From Adiantum capillus-veneris (taxonomy: Eukaryota; Streptophyta; Polypodiopsida; Polypodiales; Pteridaceae), in assembly GCA_014529385.2 (NCBI GenBank), contig CM043967.1, positions 10,866,001-10,930,000 of the forward strand: a stretch of DNA of 64,000 nt. Direction: 5' to 3'. The notes under the pieces are model-generated. The model did no database searches. It saw only the letters and a program-made list of their open reading frames with translations, and was not told the origin of the DNA. Both the position numbers and the translations under genes were made by a program. How positions within the stretch are numbered: the stretch's first letter is position 1; each line of letters begins with the position of its first letter. Shown piece by piece: positions 35,600 to 46,762 of this stretch.

Positions 35600-37201
35600 C
35601 TTGCAAAAGAAACAAGGTCACAAAAAGCGGCAAGATTAGAGAGGCTGATAGAGAGCTTCAGAGCAGAGAGAGTCCTTAAAGGTGATTTAAGTGAACTCTG
35701 GAAGCCTTCTCTAAAATCTATGTCGAGATCATCCCGAAGAGTGCAAAGGACAGATTCGAGGATTATATCAAGAATTTTGAGATTCTTGATGCCGCATCAG
35801 TGAATATACCGCATGAACCTTTCACAAAGGAGGAGGTGGAGCAAATACGACAGAAACTGCTAGATGAGCAAGAGAGCCAAGAGAGAGAAAGAAAACTAAA
35901 GCAGACAGGGATTTAAAGGGCAAGCCTACATCTCTACCAGCCAGCCCTAAACCCAGCCCACAGCCATCACCACCGCCCTCACCACCTCCTAGCAGCCCTC
36001 CACAAGAAGATAAAGAGGCTGAAGACAAACCAGAAGAACGGGAAGAGGACAGGCAAGAGCAGAGCCAGGAGCTGAAGCCAAAGGAAGAGGCTAAGCCTCG
36101 AAGTGAGCAACAAGAGTCAGATGATTCATATCACACATTTTTGGACCTGCTAGCTACAGGATATACAAAAGAAGAGGCTGCCACAGTCGCATTCGACTTG
36201 GCAAGCACAGGGCCTAAGGAACAAATGCAAGGCATCAAGATAGTGGAACTAAAAGAAATTGCCACACATACAGTGGACCTGCACCCGCCCTCCAACAACT
36301 GGGATGTGGTGATGACGAAGCTAACCAGGATGAGAGCGCAGTCCATGGCTTTAGAAAGTGAGATGGCAGCTCTCAAGGCCACGAAAATAAAGATAAAGCT
36401 GGAAGTAGATTCTCTACAAGGACAAAGCCAAAGGCAGAAAGAGAGAGAAGCTGAGCTACAAGCTAGCCTAGCAAGGGCACTGCAAAGTTTCCAGGCAATG
36501 GAGGAAGAAAATCAAGCAGCAGCAAAAAGAATGCAAGGAGTTGAAGAGGAATGTCAGCAGCTCAGCAAATCACTACGGAAGAGTCTAAAGAAGTTGAAGC
36601 CATGAGAAACGCCAAAGAAAAGGCGAAGATAGATCAAGAAGCCAGCCAGGATGAGGTCCTTGAGCTCAAGGACCAACTCAACGTGAAAGATCAGACCATC
36701 CAGAGGCTGCGAGCATCCCCTGCAAGAGTCAGAGATACTAGCTCGACTCACATCACTACGGAAAGTCAACTCTATGAAGAACACATGCAAGAACTTCAGA
36801 AGGAGTTGACTCTAGAGAAAAAGCAAAGATTGATGATGGCAGAAGGGTCTATCATCATGCAAACAAGAATGGAAGAAGGCCAAAAAGCCCTGCAAGAGGA
36901 AATAGAAAGTATGAAAGGAAATCTCGAGGAGGCGGAGAGAATAAACACCGATTTAAATGACCTCCTCGTGAATATGGGAGAAGTAGCTGAATCAGAAAAG
37001 CAAACACTCCTAAAGCAGATTGAGGAGTTGCGAGGACAGCAAGCAGGAGAGCAAGAGGGCACAGGGCCAGCAGCCAATGAGGGCATCGATTTAGAGAATG
37101 TGGCAGATCCGGTGGACACGCCCTATGCAAGAGGAACTCTTAGAAGGATCCTCTCAAGAGCCACAGGATCTAACACAAGAAGAGGAAGAAAAGTTGCGTA
37201 A
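35600..37201 (+). pseudogene. Accessory ORF of the giant element, middle part (Pro-rich linker and coiled coil)
   Basis: Continuation of the accessory ORF after the copia insertion, readable with several frameshifts (near 35710, 35900 and 36570). It begins with a helical Lys/Arg/Glu-rich stretch. A Pro-Ser-rich linker follows (about 35925-36000), then a very acidic/Gln-rich segment. A compact segment (F-L-D-L-L-A-T-G-Y-T-K-E-E-A-A, 36138 on) leads to a long heptad-like coiled coil (about 36290-37050). It ends in a basic Arg-rich tail. No known family recognised; the coiled coil suggests a multimerising or scaffold protein, which is inference. Confidence 0.5.
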
Positions 37202-38069
37202 AGCAATAGAGGTGGAGATCAGATAGACAACAAAGGAAGCCTTGGAGTGGGAACAGAGGGTTTTCAAGTCTATGACCATTCAGAAGATCGACACCAGCAA
37301 CCTCAGGCGCGAAGCCAAGCAACCTCAGGCGCGAATGGCTTCAACCCTCTCTCCCATATCCATTGCTGAAATATGAAGCAGCCACCATCAACAAGCGGAT
37401 AAGAGAAGAGCCGACCGTACCACTTTACAACGCAGATACCTCACAACCAGAAGAGGTCAGGCTAATTGTTGACTCTTAGCCAAAATGGAGGAAGTCCTGG
37501 CTCACAAAGTACCCACAATACCTTATCACTTGGTAGAGGCACCAAAAAACATCAGAGACAACCTCAGCTTTTGTCCTTTACCAAGGATCAGGACGTGGAA
37601 ATCGCAGGAGATCTTGCAAAGGAGCCAACCCACTTGGCTGAATTACCCTAAGCTGCCGGGCTTGAAGGCAGGTGAGAGAATAAGTGTCCAATACATGGTG
37701 AAAACCCTAACGGGTGCCATCAAATTGTTCATTGGCTCACCTAACCTTACGTGCATCATGATGAAGAAGATTTGCAAAACACTTTTAGCAGTATTTGAGA
37801 CTTTCAAGCCAGGCCAGGTGACAGAAAACATCTTTTTCTTCCAGGATACTTACAGATGCGCCTATGATCTGTCTGGTCAGCCTTCGAAGGAGGTGAGACA
37901 TGCGCTGTATCAAAGGATAATGTTTCTACCATCCTATCACCTCCAGACCTTTGAAGAAGCGTTCTACACAGGCTTCTTCACAATAAACACAGATATTGTC
38001 GACCCAACAATGATGAACCTGCATGCAAGATACGAATCACTAATCAAGATGCGTGAAACTATACGATGA
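37202..38069 (+). pseudogene. Accessory ORF of the giant element, C-terminal domain
   Basis: After a broken stretch (37202-37484, including a short duplicated segment at 37299-37340), the frame from 37485 to 38069 is open for 194 codons and reads like a folded domain. It is mixed helix and strand, with hydrophobic cores and few low-complexity runs. It ends 38 bp before the polypurine tract. No family is recognised. It carries no transmembrane segment and no integrase or protease motif. Confidence 0.5.
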
Positions 38070-38107
38070 AGAAGCGGATCAGCGGCCATGTCGAGGATGA
38101 CATGAGC

Positions 38108-38121
38108 AAGGAGGGGGGGAG
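38108..38121 (+). other. Polypurine tract of the giant element
   Basis: AAGGAGGGGGGGAG lies directly against the 3' LTR start and would prime plus-strand synthesis. Confidence 0.93.
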
Positions 38122-39054
38122 TGTTAGAAGCTGGACACACCCCACGGCAACTAACTACTCGGAGGATTATCATTTTTTGTAATTATTCATTTATTGAGGA
38201 AACTTGATTTTTCACCTTGTAAATATTGGGACTTACAGAAGTTTCCAGATTGTATCTCGGTTTTGATAGATAGATGGAGTAGTTGGTTGATTTTGGAACT
38301 TTAGGGTTGAGAATTGTAAGGTATATATACCACTTTTTGACCTTAATGAAAAAAACCCTTTTGTCATTTTAAAAACAAGTTTGAAGTCTGTGAGTGAGCG
38401 TAATGTGTACGAGAGAGAGTGTGAGCTTCATCTTGACGCTACGTGTGCACCGGTGGTCGGAATCGAGTGCAGAGAAGTGCAGCGTGTTGCCCCCGACGAG
38501 AGCTACGCGCCGATACCTACATTGCGCGCGTATGGTCCGGTTCTGCAAGCTCCTTCTACGAGCTTCATCTGGTGATTGGGTGAGCATACGTTGTCCGATT
38601 TTGCATTACAGCATATCCACATGATCACATTGAGTAGAGATACACATTAGGCACTTTAGATTTCGAAAACCAAGACCTGCAGATTTTGGCCAAACATCCC
38701 ATGTGATTTTGCACCGGGTGTTTTGGGTTGGGGTTTTGGTTCAGAGACCTTAGGGAGAGCGACCTATTGGTATTAGTAGGGTCTTCTTCAAGTTCTATGG
38801 TGTTTCGAGATTGCTTGATGGGTGTTCGGCTCTAGAAAGCGTTGTAGGAAGTTTCCTCTTATGCACTCTTGAAGGCTGTGACTTCGACAATTGGTAGAGA
38901 CCTCTGTAGGAATTAGTTAGGAGTCAGTCGAGTGTAGGTTGACACCTTATGCTTGCTTCCATGCGCCTACGGGTCAAGCTTCGTCCTTAGCTGACATTAT
39001 ATGTTAGGTGAGTTCTCACTGTGCTGACGTCCGTCGCGGCGTATCCGTCCAACA
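38122..39054 (+). repeat. 3' LTR of the giant element
   Basis: 933 bp, the same length as the 5' LTR, with about 5% differences, mostly transitions. It is followed by the TACGG target duplication at 39055-39059. Confidence 0.95.
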
Positions 39055-39059
39055 TACGG

Positions 39060-39250
39060 CTTTACCATTATTGAGCCATAAGAAGTTTAAAAGGAGATAT
39101 CCCTCAGTAATTCTGCTATGTTAGACCCACCCCGTTACTCTTTTTCAAAGGCTAAAACGAGTAGCAACTAAGGTTTTGAATTACCAAAGAATACAATAAG
39201 TAAGCACATAAGTGAAATTAGCATTGGGTGACAATAACCAAGAGAGTAGA
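39060..39250 (+). other. Leader of element 1, after the giant insertion
   Basis: Untranslated leader of element 1 resuming after the target duplication. The gag-like frame is readable just before the first in-frame ATG. Confidence 0.6.
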
Positions 39251-40640
39251 ATGAACATTGATAAATTCGATTTTGCACATGAAGGTGCTACTAATAATGC
39301 CCCCATGTTTATCAATTATCTTGTTATTAGGTTGCATCAAGCTATGGGAAACCTTACTTTGAATCCGAAGTTACTCAACAACTTCGTGCTTATGGGATTT
39401 CCCTTCCTCTCCAAGAGGAGAGAGAGCTTTGGAGGCCTCTTGATGAGACCCCCAAAAGAATACGCTCTCCCATATGAGAGGAGGAATCCAAAGAACAAGA
39501 AAGTAACAAATTCCTAAGTTCCTCTGAAGATATGGCTCTACAAAGACGGCGGTCTAGACGATCTCCAACTCCTCCCATGAGGAAACAGTCAACACACAGT
39601 CCTTCTCCTTATCACTCCAAAAGGGAAGAGAGGAAACAAAGGAAGAAAAGGTCAAGAAAGAGGTCACCCTCTTCTCCTTCTTCTTCACCTTCCTCTGCTC
39701 CTGACAAAAGCTATGGCTATTCTCCTAGAGAATACAAGAGGGGAGGACATCACAAATCATATCTTGCATGGCAAAGATCACAAAAGCTCAAGAAGTTCAA
39801 AGAGGGAGGAAAGAGTATCTCTTTTCTCACCTATGATGGCACCTTTGGTACCACCGACAAAGTACTGGCTTTCATCTAGCAATTTGATGCGGCCTTTGGA
39901 GACAAGGGCTTCATGGAGTCCTGCAAACTATGCCATGTAGCTATGCACTTCCAAAAATCAGCTCGTCAATGGTGGGCTAGCCTTCGTGGGAACGTTGAAG
40001 CCCCAAAGACATGGAAAACTCTACAAGTTTCCATCATGAAGCAATTCCTTGCAAAGTGATACAAAGGACAAAGTACTTACCGATGGTGTAGTTTAAGGCT
40101 TCTCTCACATGAGTCTATTCACAAATATGTGGAAAAGTTTTGGGATTTACATCTTAAGGCTACTCTCTTCCAAAAGTTAGACTTTGCCATGCAAAAGCAA
40201 TAATTTTGTGCGGGATTAACTGAAGAAATGGCCAAGTATGTCAACTCGCAACGGACTGGTTCTATCACCGAAGTAATCCACCACACCATGGTTGCTTCTC
40301 GCATCAATTTCCAACAAGGGGCTAGACGGAATGTCAACCCTATGGAAAACAAAGACAAAAGTGATGAGAAGGGGAAAACCAATGCCCAAAACTTTTCCCA
40401 AGGCAATTTCAATAACAATAACAACATTAATCGGTCCAAGGAGAAGGGAGTTTACAAAGGTAAAAAAAAACTCTCTCATGAATAGCTTGAAGCTTTTTGC
40501 AAGGACCATAAGTATTTTAAGTGTGGGGAGCAAGGACATGGCTATGGTTCTTATCCCAAGAGAAATGCCCGCAGTGAGACTCGTAGAGCTTCCACCATCA
40601 AAGCTCAAAAAGAGGATGCTCATTGCAAAGTATCACGTCT
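39251..40640 (+). pseudogene. gag of chromovirus-like element 1
   Basis: From ATG 39251 (M-N-I-D-K-F-D-F-A-H-E-G-A). It has a frameshift near 39515, then a Ser/Arg/Lys-rich region and the gag core around 39840-40210 (S-A-R-Q-W-W-A-S-L). Stops fall near 39877, 40057 and 40201. A degraded zinc knuckle, F-K-C-G-E-Q-G-H-G-Y-G-S-Y-P near 40520, has lost its outer Cys residues. The related minus-strand gag start in element 2 (59755-60053) supports the start region. Confidence 0.72.
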
Positions 40641-41184
40641 CACCTATGCTTGGGTAAAGGTAAGGGAACATGATGCCTTCATCTTGTTTGACCCTGGCTC
40701 TACGCACAACTTCATATCATTGGAGTTGGCCACCAAGTTGGGCATTCAAGCTTTTGAGATGGGATACTATAACTACTAACACAGCTTTCAATGGACAACA
40801 AGCCTTTGTTACTCCCTTGATTGGGAAGTTTAGACTTCATGCCCAAAGCTATGTTGACAAAGAATACTTTTTCATCTCTCCTCTCCAACATGAGGATGCT
40901 TTCCTAAAAGGAGAATCTTCTTCACCTACAAGGGAAAGAGCATGTATATAGATGCTAATGAGTCTGGTCATACTATACCACTTGTAAATTCACCAGCTTT
41001 TGATAAGTCAATGAAAAGCTCGATTTTTGCGTACATGATTTTTGTCAAAGAATCCACTAATGACGCTAATGATTTATCAAATGAAAATGGTAGGAATCAA
41101 GAAGAGTTAGACTTGTCTACTTTTCTAAATGGATTCCAAGATATTTTCATCAATGATATCCCTATGGACTTACCTCCAAAATGA
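40641..41184 (+). pseudogene. Protease and pre-RT linker of element 1
   Basis: A retropepsin-like segment reads L-F-D-P-G-S-T-H-N-F-I-S (about 40684-40725); the Pro after Asp replaces the usual Ser or Thr. A frameshift follows near 40780. The linker (40939-41184) ends in the F-x-D-I-F-I-N-D-I-P segment that precedes RT in chromoviruses. Confidence 0.68.
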
Positions 41185-41999
41185 GGGGATGATGACCATC
41201 AAATTGAGCTCCTACCAGGAAGCTCACCGCCTAACAAGCCTCCTTATGGAGCTTCCCAAGCTCAACAAGATGAAATCATTAGGCAAGTACAAGAATTGGT
41301 AGACAAAGCGATGGTGAGCCTAGCTCCTCTCCCTTTTGTTCTCTAGTCCTTTTAGTGCAAAAGAAAGATGTGTGTGGACTATCAATCACTAAACCATATC
41401 ACTATCAAAAATAGATTTTCCATGCCTTGGGTAGAAGATCTATTTGACAAGCTACAAGGTTCTACCTACTTCAATAGTATTGACCTTAAAAGTGGCTATC
41501 ATCAAATAAGGATAGTGGATGAAGATATCCTAAAGACCGTGTTCCGTACAATGTTTGGTCTTTATGAATATCTAGTCATGCCTTTTGGCTTGACCAATGC
41601 GCTAGTCACATTCAATTGTTTCATGGAGAAAATATTTAAACCCTATTGCAAGTTCACTGGAGTGTTCTTTGATGATATCATCATCTACTCCAGTCCTTGG
41701 AGGAACACAAGCAACATCTCCAAGTGATTTTTCAAGCATTAAGGGAGAACAAGTTTTTTCTCAACCAAAAGAAAAGTGAATTTTTCCTTCAAGAGATTCA
41801 ATACTTAGGTCATATTATCTCTCAAGATGGTATCCATATGGATCCATCAAAGTTAGAGGAAATAAAAGCATGACCTAATCCAAGGAATCTACATGAGCTA
41901 AGAAGATTTATTGGTTTGTGTGCATACTATAGACGCTTTATAGCAAAAATAAATAAATAGCAGGATCATTATATGACTTAACAAAGAAGAACGTTAAGT
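41185..41999 (+). pseudogene. Reverse transcriptase of element 1
   Basis: Gypsy RT with C-V-D-Y-Q-S-L-N, D-L-K-S-G-Y-H-Q-I-R and F-G-L-T-N-A, and a catalytic box F-F-D-D-I-I-I-Y-S (about 41665). Broken by a stop near 41185, a frameshift near 41340 and another after 41720. The thumb region (L-G-H-I-I-S, then F-I-G-L-C-A-Y-Y-R-R-F) is readable to about 41960. Confidence 0.82.
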
Positions 42000-42410
42000 A
42001 TTCATGACTGCTAAGGAGCAAAAAGCTTTTGCCAAGCTCAAAGAGAAGCTTACCTCTCAACCAGTCCTCATGCTTTCGGATCTCTCAAAGCCATTTGAGG
42101 CCCAATGTGATGCTTGTGGTGATTGCCTTGGAGTAGTCTTGCTTCAAGAAGGGAATGCCATAGCATATGAGAGACAAGGCCTCAATACGTTTGAATAGGT
42201 CTAAGTTGGGCATTTATGAGAAAGAGATTTTAGCTGTTCTACATGCCCTAGATCACCAAAGTCTCAAGTACTTCATGACGCAAACCAAGCTTTTCAACAA
42301 ACAAATGATGTGGACAAATTTTCTTTCACAATTTATTTTCATATTGCTCACATTGCTGGTAAGCACAATCAAGTGGCCGATGCACTTTCACGATGACCAA
42401 AGTCAATGTG
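42000..42410 (+). pseudogene. RNase H of element 1
   Basis: RNase H with C-D-A-C-G-D-C-L-G at the first catalytic position (Asp near 42108), a frameshift near 42195 in the A-Y-E-R region, and the tail G-K-H-N-Q-V-A-D-A-L-S-R near 42370-42395, as is usual before integrase. Confidence 0.75.
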
Positions 42411-43060
42411 GTGTCTAATGCAACTCACAATGATTTATCTTTTATGATTGATGAGTATGCTACTGACCCTGACTTTAAAGATGTAATGTCAGCCCTTGCT
42501 TTGGGGAATAAAGAGGAACCATTCACCTTGCATGATGGTTATCTTCTCCATGGAAATAGGCTATGTGTTACCCACTCCCTTTGTGAGAAAGTCATGTATG
42601 AATCCCATGCTCCTCCCTATGATGGGCATAGAGGCATTCAACCTACTCTTCAAGGAGTGAGACGTACTTCTATTGGCCTACCCTGAATGTGGACATACAA
42701 GAGTATGTTTCAAAATGTGTGGTATGCCAAAAGACTAAGTATGATAGAGGGAAGAAACCTAGATTACTCCAGCTATTGCCAATCTCTAATTCACCATGGG
42801 AGAGTATATCCATGGATTTTATCTTTGGATTATCCAAGTATATCCATGGGAATACGAGAAAATGGACAATAGCCGACAGGTTTAGCAAGCAAGCACACTT
42901 TATTACTGTCAAAAAGACTATTAAGACACACCAAATGGCAACCATCTTCATATCTCATATTTTCAAACACCATGGATTACCAACATCCATTGTGCGAGAT
43001 AGAGATCCTAGAATAACCCCTTGTAGAGTATACGTACAATAATATTGTCTATACTACTAC
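42411..43060 (+). pseudogene. Integrase of element 1, missing its third catalytic residue
   Basis: HHCC module (E-S-H-A-P-P-Y-D-G-H-R-G then C-V-V-C, about 42600-42735, split by a frameshift near 42670). Core with S-M-D-F-I-F-G-L and V-R-D-R-D-P-R-I carrying the first two Asp. Just after 43015 the sequence jumps to a segment normally found well downstream of the catalytic Glu (V-E-Y-T-Y-N-N), so roughly 70-90 residues including the Glu appear deleted. Confidence 0.78.
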
Positions 43061-43716
43061 GGGAAAAGCACCTTTTGAGATCATAGATGGACGACCTAAA
43101 AGTCCATTGCTACTTAAAGTATATGGGAAGATCCTCCCTGCTGATGAGTATAGCCGTGACCTACAAGAGTCTTTTCAAAAGGTTATGGAGGCTATATCCA
43201 TCTCTCAACAAAGACAAAAATCTACTGCTGACAAGCACAGAACGGATTCAACATTCAAATAAAATGATTGAATCTTACTTAAGTTTCCCAAGGCTTGATT
43301 GAGGCAAACGACATGCAAAATTCCTACGGGCCATCAAACGTATTATGCTAAATTAGAAGAAAGATACTATGGTCCTTTTTAAATCTTGAAGGCATGACAT
43401 GGCTTATCAACTCAAGTTGCCCAACCATTGGCTCATACATAATTCTTTTCATGTGAGCCTACTTAAGCTTTACAAAGAAGAGCCACCAAGAGAACCAATT
43501 ATTGAAGAGCCTCCAAAAATCAAAGACCAAGAAGAGGTGCTATAACCCGAATCTATCCTTCGGCATGAAGACAAGGTACTATGGCATGGTAATATTATCC
43601 GATGGTATCTTATTACGTTCAAAAATTATCCTTTTGAAGAGGCTAGATGGATGCAAGGAATACAGTTTAAGGATAGTATGAACCTTGTTGATGCTTACAA
43701 TGTTGCACTAGAGTAA
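43061..43716 (+). pseudogene. Integrase C-terminus with chromodomain-like end
   Basis: Continues with G-K-A-P-F-E-I, then Y-G-P-F near 43370, L-P-N-H-W-L-I-H-N-S-F-H-V-S-L-L-K-L-Y (about 43418-43473) and a chromodomain-like tail (I-I-R-W-Y-L-I-T-F-K-N-Y-P-F-E-E-A-R-W, about 43590-43650). It ends at TAA 43714-43716. This tail is the basis for calling the family chromovirus-like. Confidence 0.65.
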
Positions 43717-44066
43717 GCAAATATAAATGCTTTCTAGATGAGCAATGTTTTTTCTTATAAGAGTAATCCTCCTTTGTGCACAAATTTAAATAGTATGCAT
43801 GCTTAGAATTATGTTTGTGATGACGACGTCATTCAAACACCAAGTAGAGTTTGTCACTCTACTTTGGGAGTATGATATAAACTAAAGAGCAGACATGCTT
43901 GCGGCAGCTATGTCTCCCAGGCACCAAATGGACTAGACATTCATTTTGGAATGACATCACGGGTGAAAAGGGATCCTCTACCCGCTAAGATATGTAGAAT
44001 AATGACTAAGACTTTATCTCTTCTACCTCATAGTCGAGGATGATTATGATTTCAAGAGAGACGTAA
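43717..44066 (+). other. 3' untranslated end of element 1
   Basis: Noncoding sequence ending in a purine-rich stretch (AAGAGAGACGTAA) against the 3' LTR. The same 3' end is found inverted at 57813-57930 in element 2. Confidence 0.65.
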
Positions 44067-45490
44067 TGTCATAAAATCTTATATCTAACCAGCTCAAATG
44101 ATTCTCTCATATTAAACTGATCATTTAATGTGGGAGAATAAATGAGAACAAAGGTTAGAATATAGACATGTGCTTATGGGCATGTCTCAACAGGGGGCCA
44201 AGGTTAAAGAGGTTCAAATGAGAGATGGTATGTTAAAGAGCAATGCTACCTAATGGAGCTTAAAGACTTTAGGGTTAGCATCATTAAAGACCTCCAAAAT
44301 TCCTTTGATCTTAGGCAAGCTATGGCTGACCTTGAGGTGGCAACCCTGCCCAAGCATGAGATGCTTGTCGGCTTGCTAACTAAAGTGCTTAAAGTGTTTG
44401 TGGGAACCTTGTCTAAAGCTTGAGGTGATTTTTATGCTTAAAATGACTAAGGTTCTTGAAGTGTTCAATTCAAAGATAAACCTCTCAAGAGGCATAAACA
44501 GTTTCCATGCTTAATTGACTAAGTGCTCATTTGTTAAATTTCAACCAAATGACTTAAGAAGCATAAAAGACAACTCAAAATCCTCTACATGTGGCCCTCA
44601 TGATGTGCTTGAATCCTATTGGATAGGCTTTAAAGAGGTCTAATGAGAATTTAGATGCAAATAAATAAATAATTACGTTCTTTCTCTCAAAGAGGAAAAA
44701 GAGGACACATGTCCACATGATATAATTAAATAATAGGAGAGAGAGAGAGAGAGATAGAGAGAGAGAGGTGTGTACCAAGCATGAGAGGGGGATATACTCT
44801 CCCACATACACACAAACACACACATTCTCTCATTGTGTGGAGTGCAAAGTGCAAAAGCTCCATCGCCTTCTCCAAGCTTGTTGAGAAGTAGAGAGCCTAC
44901 ACCAACACTCTTGGCTATGGAATGCAAATCCAACCAAGAGCCATGCTTCAATGCTTAAGCTTGCCATCTTCTTCATCTTCATTACTGTGCTATCATGTTG
45001 TGCTTAGAAAGAAGAGTGATGATAAGTGAAGAACTATTTCTTTCTCCTATGGATGATTCTTCTTCCTCTTCCCTACCCTTATTCCTCGCTAGCTCTCTCC
45101 ACCTTCAGAGGTGTTTGAGGCCTTGGGACTGAGGCTTGGGATAGTTAATACTTTGTGCAAAGTTTATGTTATGCTTGTGATGCATGAATCTCTCCATCTT
45201 TATTGCATCACATAGATCACAAGGAACACAAAGATTGTATTGTATCAAGTCTCTCTTGATGGGAGAATCTATAATACAAACGTCTTTTGGAGGGGGAACC
45301 AGCTCCAAGTGAATCCGGTCCTCAACTATTGTCATGTTCTCTAATATTCTCTCTCTTGCAAAAGTATGCCAAGTTAATTAAGTACTATGTTTATGTTGCT
45401 ACCATCAATTTCAAAGTAATCTCACAAAAATACTCACTCTAATTCTCTTAATTCCACTATCCTCAAAGTTCATATGCCATTTCCATTACA
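44067..45490 (+). mobile_element. 3' LTR of chromovirus-like element 1
   Basis: 1424-bp LTR from TGTCATAAAATC to TTCCATTACA, matching 12818-14302. Together they bound an element of 32.7 kb, of which 24.5 kb is the giant insertion. Confidence 0.87.
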
Positions 45491-45549
45491 TTTAGCTTGG
45501 TTAAATCTATGTGCCTATAGCTCCACTTCATCATCAAAGGCCCCACAAT

Positions 45550-46007
45550 TCTAGCAATGTGAAGTCTCCTTCTCAAGCCTAAGATAAGTGGAGAAGCCTA
45601 CACCAACAACACTTGACCATGGAATGCAAATCCAGGCAAGTGCCAAGCTTACAAGCATGCTCATCTCCTTCACCATCTCCACTACTATGCTATGCTATAC
45701 TTTATGACTGAACTAAAGTGAGATGAATACTTCTTCCTTGGAAAAATACTTCTTCTTCTTCTCCTCCTCTTTTCCTACTCCTTGCTAGCTCCAACCACCT
45801 TTGAAGGTGTTTGAGTCTTGGGATTGAGGCCTTACCAAGTGTAATTTGGTGCACGAAGATTTCCATCTTCATGGCATCAATTGGGCTTTGAAGAACACAA
45901 AGAGTGTATTGTAAACAAGTCTCTCTCACTGGGATAAGATATAATACAAAGTCCTTTTGAAGGGGGATCAGCTCCAAGTAAATCCGATACTCAACTCTTG
46001 TTAGTTT

Positions 46008-46079
<72 letters not shown>

Positions 46080-46229
46080 ATTTTGCATGCCAAGATAACA
46101 AGATATGTTGTTTCTTATTATAGACTCCAACCAACAACTTTCTTCTTGCTCCTAAGGAACCTCCGTAATGAAAACTCTCTCTTGTTCATATAATTTTGCT
46201 ACAGTCAATGAAACTAGCTTAATTTGTCA
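45550..46229 (+). mobile_element. 5'-truncated LTR of chromovirus-like element 2
   Basis: Related to but distinct from element 1 LTRs. It matches, inverted, the full LTR at 56276-57812. The U3 start is missing; the left limit lies between 45491 and 45550. It contains a (TC)n tract at 46013-46073 and ends TTTGTCA just before a primer binding site. Confidence 0.75.
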
Positions 46230-46265
46230 CATTGGCATCAGAGCATAGGCTACTCTTTTCTTGCT
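46230..46265 (+). other. Primer binding site and short leader of element 2
   Basis: TGGCATCAGAGC at 46233-46244 differs by one base from the initiator-Met tRNA site. The leader continues to TTGCT (46261-46265), where element C is inserted. Confidence 0.85.
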
Positions 46266-46560
46266 TGTTAACCCTCACGGACACCCTATCACCTTGAGAG
46301 ACACATTATTATTTATTTGATTGAGTCATGGACCGAGCTTGTCGATCCAATATGTGTGTAGGTGATCATCGATGAGAGGTGCACCACTTATCTTATTTTT
46401 ACAGTAGTTTTGCAATGATCGACCACTATGGGCGCCCATGTGTGAATGGGTCAAACTCTTATAAAAGGTCCATTTGACCTAAAAATCCTCATTCTGGGAG
46501 GTGTAAGCTAAGAAGTTCTCTTGCTCCATCTCTGTCTCCTTCTCCTTTGTGTGCTCATGG

Positions 46561-46601
<41 letters not shown>

Positions 46602-46739
46602 CTTGAGAGAGAGAGAGTGACACACCATTGTTTCTTTGAGCTTGCTAAGTCTGTCTAGTTGTGTGCTTGCAGCCCTTTGAGGCTCGCACACAGTGCACAT
46701 GCAAGTTCCTAGCCTTTGACATGTATGACAAAGCGTATA
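46266..46739 (+). mobile_element. 5' LTR of element C
   Basis: 474-bp LTR from TGTTAACCCTCACGG to a terminal CGTATA (the minus copy ends CATACA). It has TATAAAAGG at 46460-46468 and a (GT)n tract at about 46565-46598. Flanked on the left by TTGCT. It matches, inverted, the LTR at 60126-60872. Confidence 0.85.
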
Positions 46740-46742
46740 TTT

Positions 46743-46762
46743 TTGGCACTGCTACCGGGGAC
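46743..46762 (+). other. Primer binding site of element C
   Basis: TTGGCACTGCTACCGGGGAC, the same type as the giant element's site, which groups C with that lineage. Confidence 0.82.

Larger units (their letters stand above)
14507..39054 (+). mobile_element. Giant Ty3/gypsy LTR retrotransposon (24.5 kb with nested copia; about 19.1 kb without)
   Basis: A complete, dead element. LTRs are 14507-15439 and 38122-39054, both 933 bp, flanked by TACGG target duplications (14502-14506, 39055-39059). PBS is at 15440-15459 and the polypurine tract at 38108-38121. Hand alignment gives about 47 differences between the LTRs (near 5%), so insertion is not recent. Internal order: leader, gag, protease-RT-RNase H, two integrase zinc modules, integrase core, second retropepsin-like domain, W-x-P tail, noncoding palindrome region, coiled-coil accessory ORF. 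The PBS type and RT resemble the Tat/Athila/Ogre clade. It lies inside chromovirus-like element 1 and is interrupted by a copia element at 30141-35599. Confidence 0.93.

Noticed and set aside
29166-38069. Env-like gene
   Set aside because: No signal peptide, transmembrane segment or cleavage site; mainly charged and coiled-coil sequence.
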